Source of the DNA: Gammaproteobacteria bacterium
GTDB lineage: Bacteria > Pseudomonadota > Gammaproteobacteria > Tenderiales > Tenderiaceae
DNA: 64,000 nt
Direction of reading: 5' to 3'
Assembly: GCA_021731365.1 (NCBI GenBank)
Contig: JAKFXL010000016.1
Location: 62,001-126,000 of the forward strand
This document shows positions 1 to 11,459 of the stretch, in pieces. Within the stretch, counting starts at the first letter, position 1. Each line of letters begins with the position of its first letter. The notes below the pieces were generated by a model that saw only the letters and a program-made list of their open reading frames with translations, ran no database searches and was not told the origin of the DNA. The position numbers were made by a program, and so were the translations under genes.

Positions 1-55
1 CGCCAATTTCGGCCAGGGCGACAATGCCTGTTGATATAAAAAATGCGTCCATCAT
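1..55 (-). CDS. Gdt1/TMEM165 (UPF0016) family Mn2+ exporter, N-terminal fragment
   Basis: Only the first 18 codons lie in the window; the gene runs off the left edge on the minus strand. The visible peptide starts Met-Met-Asp-Ala-Phe-Phe and includes the stretch STGIVALAEIG. That is the start of the first E-x-G-D-(K/R)-(S/T) signature of the UPF0016/Gdt1 cation transporters; the Asp would be the next codon, outside the window. Family members such as MneA of Vibrio and Mnx of cyanobacteria export Mn2+ across the inner membrane. An AGGAG ribosome site sits at 61-65, a few bases before the ATG at 53-55. The upstream leader is a manganese riboswitch, which strongly supports the assignment. A second in-frame ATG at 50-52 is also possible. 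Confidence 0.8.
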   Translation of the reverse strand, partial: MMDAFFISTGIVALAEIG

Positions 56-83
56 TAGAGCTCCTGGCCGGTTTAATTCCAAT

Positions 84-240
84 GACCATACCCCCTCCCG
101 GCCAATGCAAGGGTGGTATGGTCAAAGGTCTTGCCAGGAAATGTTCTGCTGACGCCATGGCCGTGAGGGCCAAGTGTGTTGACGTCAGCCCCTTCAATAT
201 AGAAAGGCGGCTACTCCCCAATGACGGGGTGTATGGTAGC
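84..240 (-). promoter_or_regulatory. yybP-ykoY manganese riboswitch in the leader of the UPF0016 gene
   Basis: On the minus strand the leader carries the conserved GGGGAGTAGCC block (219 to 209), a GCTGACGTCAACA segment near 186-174, and the GGCAAGACCTTTGACC block (137-122). These are the hallmarks of the yybP-ykoY Mn2+-sensing aptamer, as in the E. coli mntP leader. The segment GGGGGTATGG (95 to 86) can pair either with CCATACACCCC near 236-226, closing the aptamer, or with CCATACCACCC at 121-111. A further stem, TGGCCGG (104-98) with CCGGCCA (71-65), ends at the ribosome site. This suggests Mn2+ control of translation or transcription of the downstream exporter. The motif is seen directly; the switching scheme is inferred. 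Confidence 0.85.
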
Positions 241-350
241 GATTGCTGTTGCTGGTGTCTATATGCGCCTGAATTTTGCTGGTGGTGAGGGTTTTGGCCG
301 ATCTTGGCCAGTTTTGTCTGGGGGAGTGTTAAAAATTCCGGCTTCCCGCA

Positions 351-2057
<1,707 letters not shown>

Positions 2058-2058
<1 letters not shown>

Positions 2059-2891
2059 TGAAACTATGTGGGTTTGAAGCAGGACTTGATCACCCCTTTT
2101 TCCTCATCGCCGGTCCCTGTGTGATTGAGAGTGAGGGGCTGGCGCTGGAGACGGCGGCGGCGTTGAAAGAGATGACTTCACGTCTTGGCATCCCTTTTAT
2201 CTATAAGTCTTCGTTTGATAAGGCCAATCGCACGTCGAGCAAGAGCTTTCGTGGCCCCGGTATTGAAGAGGGGTTACGTATTTTGCAGAGGGTGAAAGAT
2301 GAGCTGGGTGTGGCGGTGCTGACCGACGTCCATGAAGATACCCCATTGGATGAGGTGGCCAGTGTGGTGGATGTATTGCAAACCCCGGCGTTCCTCTGTC
2401 GTCAGACTAACTTTATTCAGAATGTTGCCCGTCAGGGCAAACCGGTGAACATCAAAAAGGGGCAGTTCCTGGCCCCTTGGGATATGGCCAATGTAGTCGC
2501 CAAGGCCCGTGAAGTGGGTAACGATCAGATTATGGTCTGCGATCGTGGCACCTCCTTCGGTTACAATACGCTGATTACGGATATTCGCGGCCTGGCGATC
2601 ATGCGTGAGACCGGTTGTCCGGTGGTCTTTGATGCCACCCATTCGGTGCAGCAGCCCGGTGGTCAGGGGCAGAGCTCCGGTGGGCAGCGGGAGTTTGTGC
2701 CGGTATTGGCAAGGGCGGCGGTGGCGGCGGGGATTTCCGGCCTGTTCATGGAAACCCACCCTGATCCCGATAAAGCGCTGAGCGATGGCCCCAATGCCTG
2801 GCCGTTGGCTCAGATGGAGGCGCTGTTGCAGACATTGAAGCAGTTAGATATGACGGTGAAGTCGAGCGGCTTTATCGAACAGAATCAATAA
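2058..2891 (+). CDS. kdsA: 3-deoxy-8-phosphooctulonate synthase (KDO-8-P synthase)
   Basis: Condenses phosphoenolpyruvate with arabinose 5-phosphate to KDO 8-phosphate, the first committed step toward the inner core sugar of lipopolysaccharide. The 277-residue chain is a full-length DAHP/KDO8P synthase barrel with the near-N-terminal AGPCVIES motif, [12 protein letters not shown], the [11 protein letters not shown] block and the GGQGQ(S)SGGQREF segment. It starts within the pyrG stop codon. It shows that the host makes a KDO-containing LPS, consistent with a Gram-negative cell. The next gene, eno, supplies phosphoenolpyruvate, one of its two substrates. Confidence 0.97.
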
Positions 2892-4259
<1,368 letters not shown>

Positions 4260-4301
4260 GGTGAAACCGAGGCCGTCGGCGTATTGCCGGCGGCATACCT
4301 C

Positions 4302-4571
4302 ATGAAGTGGATCAACGTCATACTGATTATTCTATTGGCTGGTCTGCAATACCGGTTATGGGTAGGCGAGGGGAGTCTGGCCGAGGTTTCGCGGCTACAT
4401 CACTCCATCGAAAAACAGAAGGCGGAGAACGCCAAGATTCATGAACGTAATGCCGCCCTTGATGCTGAGGTGCAAGACCTTAAGCAGGGTGTAGAGGCGA
4501 TTGAAGAGCGTGCCCGCAGCGAGTTGGGCATGGTCAAAAAAGACGAAGTCTTCTTCCAGATCGTCGAATGA
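4302..4571 (+). CDS. ftsB: Cell division protein FtsB
   Basis: Small bitopic inner-membrane protein of the divisome that forms the FtsQLB complex and helps activate septal peptidoglycan synthesis. The chain of 89 residues has a short cytoplasmic start, one membrane segment (about residues 4-20, ending LLAGLQYRLW), a periplasmic coiled coil rich in Glu, Lys and Asn, and the conserved EAIEERARSELGM block near the C-terminus. The ATG at 4302 is preferred over an in-frame TTG at 4284 because it matches the family N-terminus; no strong ribosome site is visible for either. The stop overlaps the ispD start by four bases (ATGA). The eno-ftsB-ispD order is typical of gammaproteobacteria. Confidence 0.93.
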   Translation: MKWINVILIILLAGLQYRLWVGEGSLAEVSRLHHSIEKQKAENAKIHERNAALDAEVQDLKQGVEAIEERARSELGMVKKDEVFFQIVE

Positions 4572-5281
4572 ACAACTCACCTAACTATTGGGCCGTGGTG
4601 CCCGCCGCCGGTGTGGGCAAACGCATGGGCGTCGCCACTCCTAAGCAGTATCTTAACCTGCATGGTTGTACTGTTATCGAACATACCCTCAGCCGTTTGT
4701 GTCGCCATATGCAGATCAACGCAGTGGTGGTGGCATTGGGTGCTGACGATGGCCATTGGCCGGTGGTTGCCGCCAAACTCTCCAAACAAAACAAGCTGCT
4801 GACCACGGTGGGTGGGGCCGAACGCTGCCACTCCGTCTACAACGGCTTGCTCAAACTTGAAGCCCGCGCCGATGATGATGACTGGGTACTGGTGCATGAC
4901 GCCGCCCGTCCCTGCCTGCATCACAACGACATCGACCGATTGATTGCAACATTGGCCGGTCATGCTGTGGGTGGGCTGCTGGGGGTGCCGGTGGCCGATA
5001 CCATGAAACGTACCGATGAACAGGGCGCAGTGATCACCACTGTCAGCCGCGACAACCTCTGGCGCGCCATGACGCCGCAGATGTTTCGTTACGGACTGCT
5101 GAAACAGGCGCTGGCAGAGGCGTTGAACACCAATACCATGGTGACTGACGAGGCCGCGGCCATCGAGCGGGCAGGCTATACACCACGGATGGTCGAGTGT
5201 CGCGCTGATAATATTAAAATCACCCGCCCCGAAGATTTAACCCTGGCCGAGATGTACATGGCCCGACAGGAGCACGAGTAG
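4568..5281 (+). CDS. ispD: 2-C-methyl-D-erythritol 4-phosphate cytidylyltransferase
   Basis: Third enzyme of the MEP isoprenoid pathway: transfers CMP from CTP to methylerythritol 4-phosphate. The 237-residue protein begins with the nucleotide-binding signature VPAAGVGKRMG followed by PKQYL, and carries VLVHDAARPC and the C-terminal DNIKITRPEDL. It overlaps ftsB by four bases and abuts ispF, whose ATG follows immediately after its TAG. The upstream pyrG provides the CTP it uses, though that link is only metabolic. Confidence 0.97.
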   Translation: MNNSPNYWAVVPAAGVGKRMGVATPKQYLNLHGCTVIEHTLSRLCRHMQINAVVVALGADDGHWPVVAAKLSKQNKLLTTVGGAERCHSVYNGLLKLEARADDDDWVLVHDAARPCLHHNDIDRLIATLAGHAVGGLLGVPVADTMKRTDEQGAVITTVSRDNLWRAMTPQMFRYGLLKQALAEALNTNTMVTDEAAAIERAGYTPRMVECRADNIKITRPEDLTLAEMYMARQEHE

Positions 5282-5761
5282 ATGCGTATAGGACACGGTT
5301 ATGATGCCCACCGTTTTGGCGAGAATAGGAAGTTGATTCTCGGTGGTGTGCATATCCCTTATGAACTGGGTATGGTTGCCCATTCCGATGGCGACGTCGT
5401 GATCCATGCCCTGATCGACGCACTACTGGGTGCTGCCGGTATGGGGGATATTGGTGGACTCTTTCCCGATACCAGTGCCAGTTACAAAGATATCGATAGC
5501 CGTATCCTGCTGCGTGAGGTGATGGTTAAGCTTAAAGCGGGTGGTTTCAGTATCGGCAATGCCGACATCACCATTGTTGCCCAAACACCCAAGATGAAAC
5601 CCCATATCCCGCAGATGATAACCGTGCTTGCCACCGATCTGGAGATCAACGAAACACGCCTCAACATCAAGGCAACCACAACCGAAGGTATGGGATTTGC
5701 CGGACGCAAAGAGGGGATTGCCACCTATGCGGTTGTATTGCTTAAAGAAGTTGACGATTAG
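5282..5761 (+). CDS. ispF: 2-C-methyl-D-erythritol 2,4-cyclodiphosphate synthase
   Basis: Cyclises CDP-methylerythritol phosphate to MEcPP with loss of CMP, the MEP-pathway step after IspD and IspE. The 159 residues are the normal length for the trimeric family. Metal ligands are visible as Asp8 and His10 in GYDAHRFG and His42 after HSDGDVV; the [14 protein letters not shown] loop and the C-terminal [17 protein letters not shown] block are intact. It directly follows the ispD stop codon, so the two are surely co-transcribed. Confidence 0.97.
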   Translation: MRIGHGYDAHRFGENRKLILGGVHIPYELGMVAHSDGDVVIHALIDALLGAAGMGDIGGLFPDTSASYKDIDSRILLREVMVKLKAGGFSIGNADITIVAQTPKMKPHIPQMITVLATDLEINETRLNIKATTTEGMGFAGRKEGIATYAVVLLKEVDD

Positions 5762-5821
5762 CACGGTTGCTCCAATATTGAGTGCCAATTAGACTTCTGT
5801 ACCTACAACGGACCCCAACCA

Positions 5822-6844
5822 ATGCCAACGATCGACACGCTCAGTTATGCTTTTGGCCCTCCCGCTGTTGCTGGCAAAATTCGCACCACACCTGAAGATT
5901 TTTTGGTGGATGAGGTACTCGGTTTTGAACCGAGTGGCGAAGGTGAACACGCCTGCCTGTTGATCCGCAAACGCAACAGCAATACTGCCTTTGTCGCCGA
6001 ACAGCTGGCCAAACTCGCGAGCATCAAACTGATGGATGTCAGTTATGCCGGTTTGAAAGATCGTCATGCCGTTACTACCCAATGGTTCAGTCTCTACCTC
6101 TCCAGCAAACCCGAGCCGGACTGGAGCAAACTCAATAGCGATGAGATCGAGGTGCTCACAGTTACACGCCACAACCGCAAACTGCGGCGCGGTGCACTGC
6201 AAGGCAACCGCTTCACACTGGTGATACGGGAGTTGCAAGGCGATATCGCTACCCTCGAACCACGTCTGCAGCAGATCGCCACCCAAGGGGTGCCCAACTA
6301 CTTTGGTGAACAGCGTTTTGGTCACGACAACCTTGAGCGTGTCAGCGCCATGTTTGAGGGGCGTATTAAGGTGCGCGACCGCAACAAACGCAGCATGTAC
6401 CTCTCATCGGCCCGTTCTGCTGTTTTTAATCATCTGTTGTCGCAGCGTGTGGCTGCGGGTAACTGGAGCAGCGGTCTACCCGGTGAGATGATGGTGCTTG
6501 ATGGCAGCCACTCTATTTTTTTTACAGAGGCGATTGACGAGACGATTAAAGAGCGCCTGCAGCAGCAGGACATTCATCCCACTGGGCCTCTGTGGGGCAA
6601 GGGGGCGTTACCCAGCAGTGATGAGGTAATGGCGTTGGAACAGCCGCTGGCGGAGCTGTTTCCTCTTTTTTGCAAGGGGCTTGAGGCGGTTGATATGAAG
6701 CAGGAGCGCCGTGCCCTGCGTCTGCCCGTGCGAGAGCTGCAGTGGCATATGAGTGATGAATCATTAAACATGAGTTTTTTTCTGCCCGCGGGCAGTTATG
6801 CCACCGCCGTCTTGCGTGAGCTGCTTATATATAGTGAGCGGTAG
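5822..6844 (+). CDS. truD: tRNA pseudouridine(13) synthase TruD
   Basis: Isomerises uridine 13 in tRNA-Glu (and some mRNA sites) to pseudouridine. The 340-residue protein has the TruD-family catalytic motif GLKDRHA with Asp80, followed by TQWFSL, the RGALQGNRF block and the NYFGEQRFG motif. It follows ispF after 60 bases, as in the E. coli ispD-ispF-truD order, but the usual surE-pcm genes are absent downstream: the run ends here at a terminator facing a convergent porin gene. Confidence 0.95.
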   Translation: MPTIDTLSYAFGPPAVAGKIRTTPEDFLVDEVLGFEPSGEGEHACLLIRKRNSNTAFVAEQLAKLASIKLMDVSYAGLKDRHAVTTQWFSLYLSSKPEPDWSKLNSDEIEVLTVTRHNRKLRRGALQGNRFTLVIRELQGDIATLEPRLQQIATQGVPNYFGEQRFGHDNLERVSAMFEGRIKVRDRNKRSMYLSSARSAVFNHLLSQRVAAGNWSSGLPGEMMVLDGSHSIFFTEAIDETIKERLQQQDIHPTGPLWGKGALPSSDEVMALEQPLAELFPLFCKGLEAVDMKQERRALRLPVRELQWHMSDESLNMSFFLPAGSYATAVLRELLIYSER

Positions 6845-6873
6845 TGGGTGAAAGAGGGGGGAGGTATAAAACG

Positions 6874-6910
6874 ACAAGGCCGACCAGCATAGGGTGCCGG
6901 TCGGCCTTGT
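6874..6910. terminator. Bidirectional terminator between truD and the porin gene
   Basis: A perfect 12-bp stem, ACAAGGCCGACC (6874-6885) with GGTCGGCCTTGT (6899-6910), and a 13-base loop lie between two convergent genes. T-rich stretches flank it on both strands (GCTTTTAG to the right, CGTTTTA on the minus strand), so it can serve both directions. Confidence 0.75.
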
Positions 6911-6950
6911 GCCCGCTTTTAGTACAAAATGTTAATGGTTATTGTACGGC

Positions 6951-8204
6951 TTAGAACTTATGCACAATACCAATGGCAAGTGTTTGTGGATCGCCACCTT
7001 TTCCTAATGGACCAGCGGCACCATTGTTGTAACTGGCAAACTGCTTGTTATTGGTTTTGGCATAAGTGGCATATACCTCAGTCGATGCCCCCAGCTCTCT
7101 GGCCAGCGCTATAGCCACCATCTGTGCGCCATCCCTGATCTGAAAGGCGTCGGCTTCAGATAAGGCCAGTTTGAGCTTGTTTTTGCCCATGAAACGTTGC
7201 TGCAGGTTGATGTAGTAGCCGTCGCGACTTTTGCTGGGAATGGCAAGTGACGCTGTATTCATATCCAACTGTTCAAAGAATGCCCCCACCATCGTATTGT
7301 TATCGTTAAAGTGCATCATCCCGCCCACGATGAGTCCTGATGTTTTATCGATGGCGACAGTGGGTGTGGCACTGCTGTTATCGTGGTTAAAGGTGTCATA
7401 ATTTTTGTGCTGCTCGTAGGCGGCCACCAGTGCAAATGTCTTCTGCTGCCAACGGGCACCCACACCAAAGGCGGAAGGGTCTGCCTGATTGTCATCCACC
7501 AATGTTTCGTTCAGGGCAAAAACTGCCCCTTCAAACGAAAGGCCATTGGCCAGTTTTGGCGATTTGTACATGATGGTATCGGATGCGGAAACATTGAATG
7601 TTCCGCCGTGGTGGTCACCTGAACCACTCGTCACTCCGGGCAGCCGTCCTAACATGGCGCGCACATCCCCCGGTATGTGGTGGAACAGATCAAATTGAAT
7701 GGTGGCGTCAAAAAATGGCGTGTTATGTTTACCCGCCAGCAGTATGCCCCAGTCACCACTTAAACCGATGAAACTGTTGTGGCCACCGGCCAGCTTGCTG
7801 CTGTTGTAGCCGGCGGGTTGATCACCGTGGGCATGGCCTGCGGCCTCGCCAAACTCATCGAGATTAATGGTGGACTCGATCTGCCAGACGGCCTTCAGGC
7901 CATGATCCAGTGGTACTGACCCTTTAAATCCCAGGGTTGTCTCCCCGGTAGAGAGCCAAAGGTTGGTCTGGGAGCTGTGGCCACTGTGGTCGAGTGCATT
8001 GCCCGCATCGCTGCTTTGCAATGAGGCATACAGCATTCCGTAAAACTCCCAGGTTTTATCAGACAGCTGGTCGTGCATGGTGTGGTGATCTAATTCTGTT
8101 GAGGATCCGGCGTGTACATGCCCTTCCCCTATGTCACTGTCAGCATATGCGCCAACAGATAAAGTTGATCCGAATATCAACATCCCTATTGCAGACTTAT
8201 TCAT
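6951..8204 (-). CDS. Gram-negative porin with a histidine-rich N-terminus
   Basis: Outer-membrane beta-barrel of the general bacterial porin type (417 residues). A signal peptide ends at about Ala21 (GAYA/D). The mature protein begins with a His- and Asp-rich stretch (GEGHVHAG...DHHTMHDQ), then barrel strands such as EFYGMLYASLQ, TTLGFKG and NSFIGLSGDWG (typical of the porin_4 family). It ends in phenylalanine (HKF), the BAM recognition residue. More histidines occur in the loops (GHAHGDQ, DHHGG). The ribosome site AAGGGG precedes the ATG. It may pass metal ions or anions, but nothing in the sequence fixes the substrate. It lies downstream of the oxidoreductase gene on the same strand, separated by 209 A+T-rich bases. 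Confidence 0.85.
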   Translation of the reverse strand: MNKSAIGMLIFGSTLSVGAYADSDIGEGHVHAGSSTELDHHTMHDQLSDKTWEFYGMLYASLQSSDAGNALDHSGHSSQTNLWLSTGETTLGFKGSVPLDHGLKAVWQIESTINLDEFGEAAGHAHGDQPAGYNSSKLAGGHNSFIGLSGDWGILLAGKHNTPFFDATIQFDLFHHIPGDVRAMLGRLPGVTSGSGDHHGGTFNVSASDTIMYKSPKLANGLSFEGAVFALNETLVDDNQADPSAFGVGARWQQKTFALVAAYEQHKNYDTFNHDNSSATPTVAIDKTSGLIVGGMMHFNDNNTMVGAFFEQLDMNTASLAIPSKSRDGYYINLQQRFMGKNKLKLALSEADAFQIRDGAQMVAIALARELGASTEVYATYAKTNNKQFASYNNGAAGPLGKGGDPQTLAIGIVHKF

Positions 8205-8363
8205 CCGTTTGTTCCCCTTTTTTAGTGGTTATTACAGTGTTGTTATGGTGTTTCACAGCAATTGTTTTTCTGCTGGACTGTTTAGATACCATAGCTCGAT
8301 ATTTTATGTCTAGAAGACTCTGCCAAATATATGAAAACAGGATGTTTATTATCTGATTATTAA

Positions 8364-8384
8364 ATGTAATATATTGATTTACAT
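8364..8384. promoter_or_regulatory. Inverted repeat upstream of the porin gene, possible operator
   Basis: ATGTAA (8364-8369) and TTACAT (8379-8384) form a perfect 6-bp inverted repeat with a 9-base spacer in the A+T-rich 209-base gap before the porin. The size suits a regulator such as Fur or Zur, but it does not match the Zur-type site at 37427-37450 closely. Weak candidate. Confidence 0.3.
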
Positions 8385-8413
8385 GTGGTATTTAGTCTTT
8401 TTGAATAATTTTT

Positions 8414-9412
8414 TTAATCCATTATTAATACTACTTTACCGGTTGTTTCGCCCTTTTCAATCAGGCGATGGGCCTCCGCTGCGTTGGCCAGTGGCAGGGT
8501 ATGGCTAACATGAATTTTTAATTTTTTTGCGTCAAACAGCTCGGCACATTCAGTGAGTATTCTGCCGTGGTGTTTCTGCATCTCAAACAGGCCGTGCTGC
8601 ATTGGTGTCAGCATCAGCTCAAAGGCCAGGCGCTGGTTACGCAGGCGCGGGATATGCCAACGGATGCTGGTATCAGGTTGTAGCAGGGTGACGATGTCGC
8701 CATAAAAGCGGACGGCTTCGAAGGTGCGGTTGAGTGTCTCACCACCAACGCTATCCAGTGCAAGATCAACCCCTTCACCGCCGGTCCATGAGTGTATGGC
8801 CTTAACAAAATCCTCATCCCGATACTGAATGACCTTGTCGGCACCCAGATCAGAGACAAACGCCGCTTTGTCGGTATTGCTGACGGTGGTACAGACAAAA
8901 CCGCCGGCCGCTTTGGCCAATTGAATGGCAACATGGCCGACGCCGCCCGCCCCGGCGTGAATCAGCACACTATCTTCCTCTTCCAGTTCACAGGCGTTAA
9001 ACAGACTCTCCCAGGCGGTGATGAGCACCAACGGCGCGGCGGCCGCTTCGGCAAAGCTGATTGAGTCTGGTTTGGCGGCTGCAAAGTGTTCGTTAACGAC
9101 GGCATATTCCGCATAGTTGCCAGGGTGGCCACCGATACCACCATTACAGAAATAGACCTCGTCACCCACCTTGAAGCGGGACACATCCCGGCCAATGGCC
9201 TCAACAATGCCGGCACCGTCACAGCCAAGGATGGTGGGCAGGCTGTCGGGATGGTAGGTGCCACGGCTGCGTAACTTGGTATCGATAGGGTTGACCCCCG
9301 CAGCCTTAAGCTGGACCAGAATATCGTTGTGATGAGTGATCTCGGGTATTGCCACCTCCCTCAGTCTTAATACGTCAGGTGTTCCGGGGGCGGTCATTAA
9401 TATCGCTTTCAT
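8414..9412 (-). CDS. Zinc-type alcohol dehydrogenase-like / NADPH:quinone oxidoreductase family protein
   Basis: Medium-chain dehydrogenase/reductase of 332 residues. It has a GroES-like N-terminal half (GCDGAGIVEAIG, VGDEVYF) and a Rossmann half with the nucleotide motif HAGAGGVGHVAIQLAK. There is no zinc-binding cysteine cluster, so it belongs with zeta-crystallin-like quinone oxidoreductases that use NAD(P)H. The start MKAILMTAPG at 9412 is chosen over an upstream in-frame codon because AAGGAG lies at the right distance and the family begins here. The gene diverges from the CYTH gene at 9499, the 86 bases between them holding both start regions. Substrate unknown. Confidence 0.87.
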   Translation of the reverse strand: MKAILMTAPGTPDVLRLREVAIPEITHHNDILVQLKAAGVNPIDTKLRSRGTYHPDSLPTILGCDGAGIVEAIGRDVSRFKVGDEVYFCNGGIGGHPGNYAEYAVVNEHFAAAKPDSISFAEAAAAPLVLITAWESLFNACELEEEDSVLIHAGAGGVGHVAIQLAKAAGGFVCTTVSNTDKAAFVSDLGADKVIQYRDEDFVKAIHSWTGGEGVDLALDSVGGETLNRTFEAVRFYGDIVTLLQPDTSIRWHIPRLRNQRLAFELMLTPMQHGLFEMQKHHGRILTECAELFDAKKLKIHVSHTLPLANAAEAHRLIEKGETTGKVVLIMD

Positions 9413-9498
9413 TGCAACTCCTTGCAGTGATCGGTGTTTAAATCGGTTAATATTACACCCATTCAATTTGCCGGTTAAAAGATAAGCGACACATAACA

Positions 9499-9981
9499 AT
9501 GGCTGTAGAGATCGAACGTAAGTTTCTGGTGACCAACGATAGCTGGCGCGCCGCCGTGAAAAAGAGTGGTGACTACCGCCAGGGTTATCTTGCCGCCATG
9601 GACGGCAACGCCTCGGTGCGGGTGCGTATCGCTGATAATCACGCCAACCTCAACATCAAGAGCATGACTCTGGGCGTGACACGTCAGGAGTATGAATACG
9701 AGATCCCGCTGCAGGATGCACGTGAGATGCTGGCCAACCTCTGCGTCGGCCCGGTAATCGAGAAGACCCGTCATCTGGTCGACTACGGCAAGCACACCTG
9801 GGAGATTGATGTCTTTGAAGGGGATAACGCCGGTCTGATTGTGGCGGAGATTGAACTCTCCACCGAGGACGAGCCGTTTGAACTGCCGCTGTGGGCGGGC
9901 AAGGAGGTGTCGGATGATGAACGTTACTACAACGTCTGTCTGGCGCAGCACCCCTACAAAGAGTGGAAGGATTCGCTCTGA
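9499..9981 (+). CDS. CYTH-domain protein (triphosphate tunnel metalloenzyme family)
   Basis: Compact 160-residue protein made of one CYTH domain. The N-terminal signature ExExK is present as EIERKFLV (Glu4, Glu6, Lys8), followed by alternating charged residues typical of the eight-stranded triphosphate tunnel (RVRI, NLNIKS, EYEYEI, EIDVFEGDNAGLIVAEIELS). Related bacterial enzymes, such as E. coli YgiF and Nitrosomonas NeuTTM, hydrolyse inorganic triphosphate; others are adenylate cyclases or thiamine triphosphatases, and the substrate cannot be told from sequence. Its 3' end overlaps the next gene by 19 bases, so it appears to lead the peptide-transport/nagZ operon. Confidence 0.9.
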   Translation: MAVEIERKFLVTNDSWRAAVKKSGDYRQGYLAAMDGNASVRVRIADNHANLNIKSMTLGVTRQEYEYEIPLQDAREMLANLCVGPVIEKTRHLVDYGKHTWEIDVFEGDNAGLIVAEIELSTEDEPFELPLWAGKEVSDDERYYNVCLAQHPYKEWKDSL

Positions 9982-11459
9982 AACTTTCGCGCTTCACCAT
10001 TCTGGCACTGTTGCTGGCAGTGTTCGGCATCACCGCATGCAGCAAGGCGCCGGACGGTGCGTTGCGTTTTGGTCTCGCAAAAGCGCCCATCACCCTTGAT
10101 CCACGTTTTGCTACCGATGCGGTTTCAGCACGTATCAATCGGCTGATCTATCAGAGCCTGATCGATTTTGATGAGAGCTATCGAGTCATCCCGGCGCTGG
10201 CGCAGTGGCAGCAGGTTTCGCCGCGCCACTACCGTTTCAAGTTGCGTGATAGCGCCACGTTTCACGACGGCAGCCCGCTGACAGCGGCGGACATCAAGGC
10301 CACCTACGATTCTATTCTCGACCCCGCCATCAACTCTCCCCATCGTGCCGGATTCGACATGATCGAGACCATTCAGGTGGTGGATAACAACACCGTTGAT
10401 TTCATGCTGACTAAACCGGACCTGCTCTTTCCCGGTCGTCTGGTGATGGGCATCATGCCCGCTGCCGCGCTCAAGGCAAAACAGCTGTTCAATCGCCAGC
10501 CGCTGGGTAGCGGTCCGTTTGCCTTTGATGGCTGGCCGGAGGAGGGCACGTTGCACCTTAAACGTCTGGTCGATCGTCAGCGCTTCAGTTTTATCGCAGT
10601 GGAGAACCCCACCGTGCGGGTGCTTAAGCTAATGCGTGGCGAGATCGACATGTTGCAGAACGACATCCCGTCGGAGATGGTCACCTATCTGGAAAAACAG
10701 GAGGCCATCCAGGTGATCAAGGGGCGTGGTTCCAACTTCACCTATCTCGGTTTTAATCTTGAAGATGCAGAGACCGGTAATTTAAAGCTGCGTCAGGCCA
10801 TCGCCTATGCCCTCGACCGCGATACCATCATTCGCTACGTGATGGGTGGCGCCGCCACCCCTGCCAGTGCGCTGTTACCGCCCGACCACTGGGCGGGTAC
10901 TGATCTGCCGCTCTATGGCTATGATCCGGCACGTGCCCGCCTGTTGTTAAAAGAGGCGGGCTTTACACAAGCCAAACGTCCGCACTTGGTTTACAAAACC
11001 TCTAGCGATCCGTTTCGTATTCGGCTGGCCACCATCATTCAGCAGCAGCTCACCGATATCGGCATTGATGTGGAGATGCGCAGTTACGACTGGGGTACCT
11101 TCTATGGCGATATCAAGGCGGGGCGCTTCCAGATGTTCAGCCTCAGCTGGGTCGGCATCAAAACTCCCGACATCTTCCGTTACGCCTTTCACAGCAGCGC
11201 CGTGCCGCCGGAGGGCAGCAATCGTGGTCGCTACAGCGATAGCATCACCGACGCGCTGATTGAGGCGGCCGAAGCGGCACCAACGCTGGAGCAGCAGGCC
11301 GAGGAGTACAAAAAAGTTCAGGCGCGGCTGTTAGAACAGCTTCCTTACGTGCCGTTGTGGTATGAAGACCACATCTTTGCCGCGCGTAAAAATATCAGCG
11401 GCTATACGGTCGCCCGTGATGGCAACTACGATGGGTTGACCCATGTCACACGCCACTGA
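9963..11459 (+). CDS. Peptide ABC transporter substrate-binding lipoprotein (SBP family 5)
   Basis: Periplasmic binding protein of the DppA/OppA/MppA type (498 residues). The GTG at 9963 gives a hydrophobic signal ending in the lipobox ITAC, with Cys26 as lipidation site. The mature part has family-5 blocks: ALAQWQ, YRFKLRDSATFHDGSPLTAADIK (split here as it is long: YRFKLRDSATFHDG then SPLTAADI), GSGPFAF, LRQAIAYALDR and a C-terminal PLWYED. It is followed, with a 17-base overlap, by a YkuD enzyme, and then by two permeases and nagZ. This context suggests it binds murein peptides or muropeptides, as MppA and YepA do; that is inference. Confidence 0.88.
   Translation: MEGFALKLSRFTILALLLAVFGITACSKAPDGALRFGLAKAPITLDPRFATDAVSARINRLIYQSLIDFDESYRVIPALAQWQQVSPRHYRFKLRDSATFHDGSPLTAADIKATYDSILDPAINSPHRAGFDMIETIQVVDNNTVDFMLTKPDLLFPGRLVMGIMPAAALKAKQLFNRQPLGSGPFAFDGWPEEGTLHLKRLVDRQRFSFIAVENPTVRVLKLMRGEIDMLQNDIPSEMVTYLEKQEAIQVIKGRGSNFTYLGFNLEDAETGNLKLRQAIAYALDRDTIIRYVMGGAATPASALLPPDHWAGTDLPLYGYDPARARLLLKEAGFTQAKRPHLVYKTSSDPFRIRLATIIQQQLTDIGIDVEMRSYDWGTFYGDIKAGRFQMFSLSWVGIKTPDIFRYAFHSSAVPPEGSNRGRYSDSITDALIEAAEAAPTLEQQAEEYKKVQARLLEQLPYVPLWYEDHIFAARKNISGYTVARDGNYDGLTHVTRH

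Noticed and set aside
43..288. Plus-strand open frame of 81 codons before pyrG
   Set aside because: It lies across the minus-strand Mn riboswitch, has no ribosome site and an unnatural Cys/Trp-rich composition.
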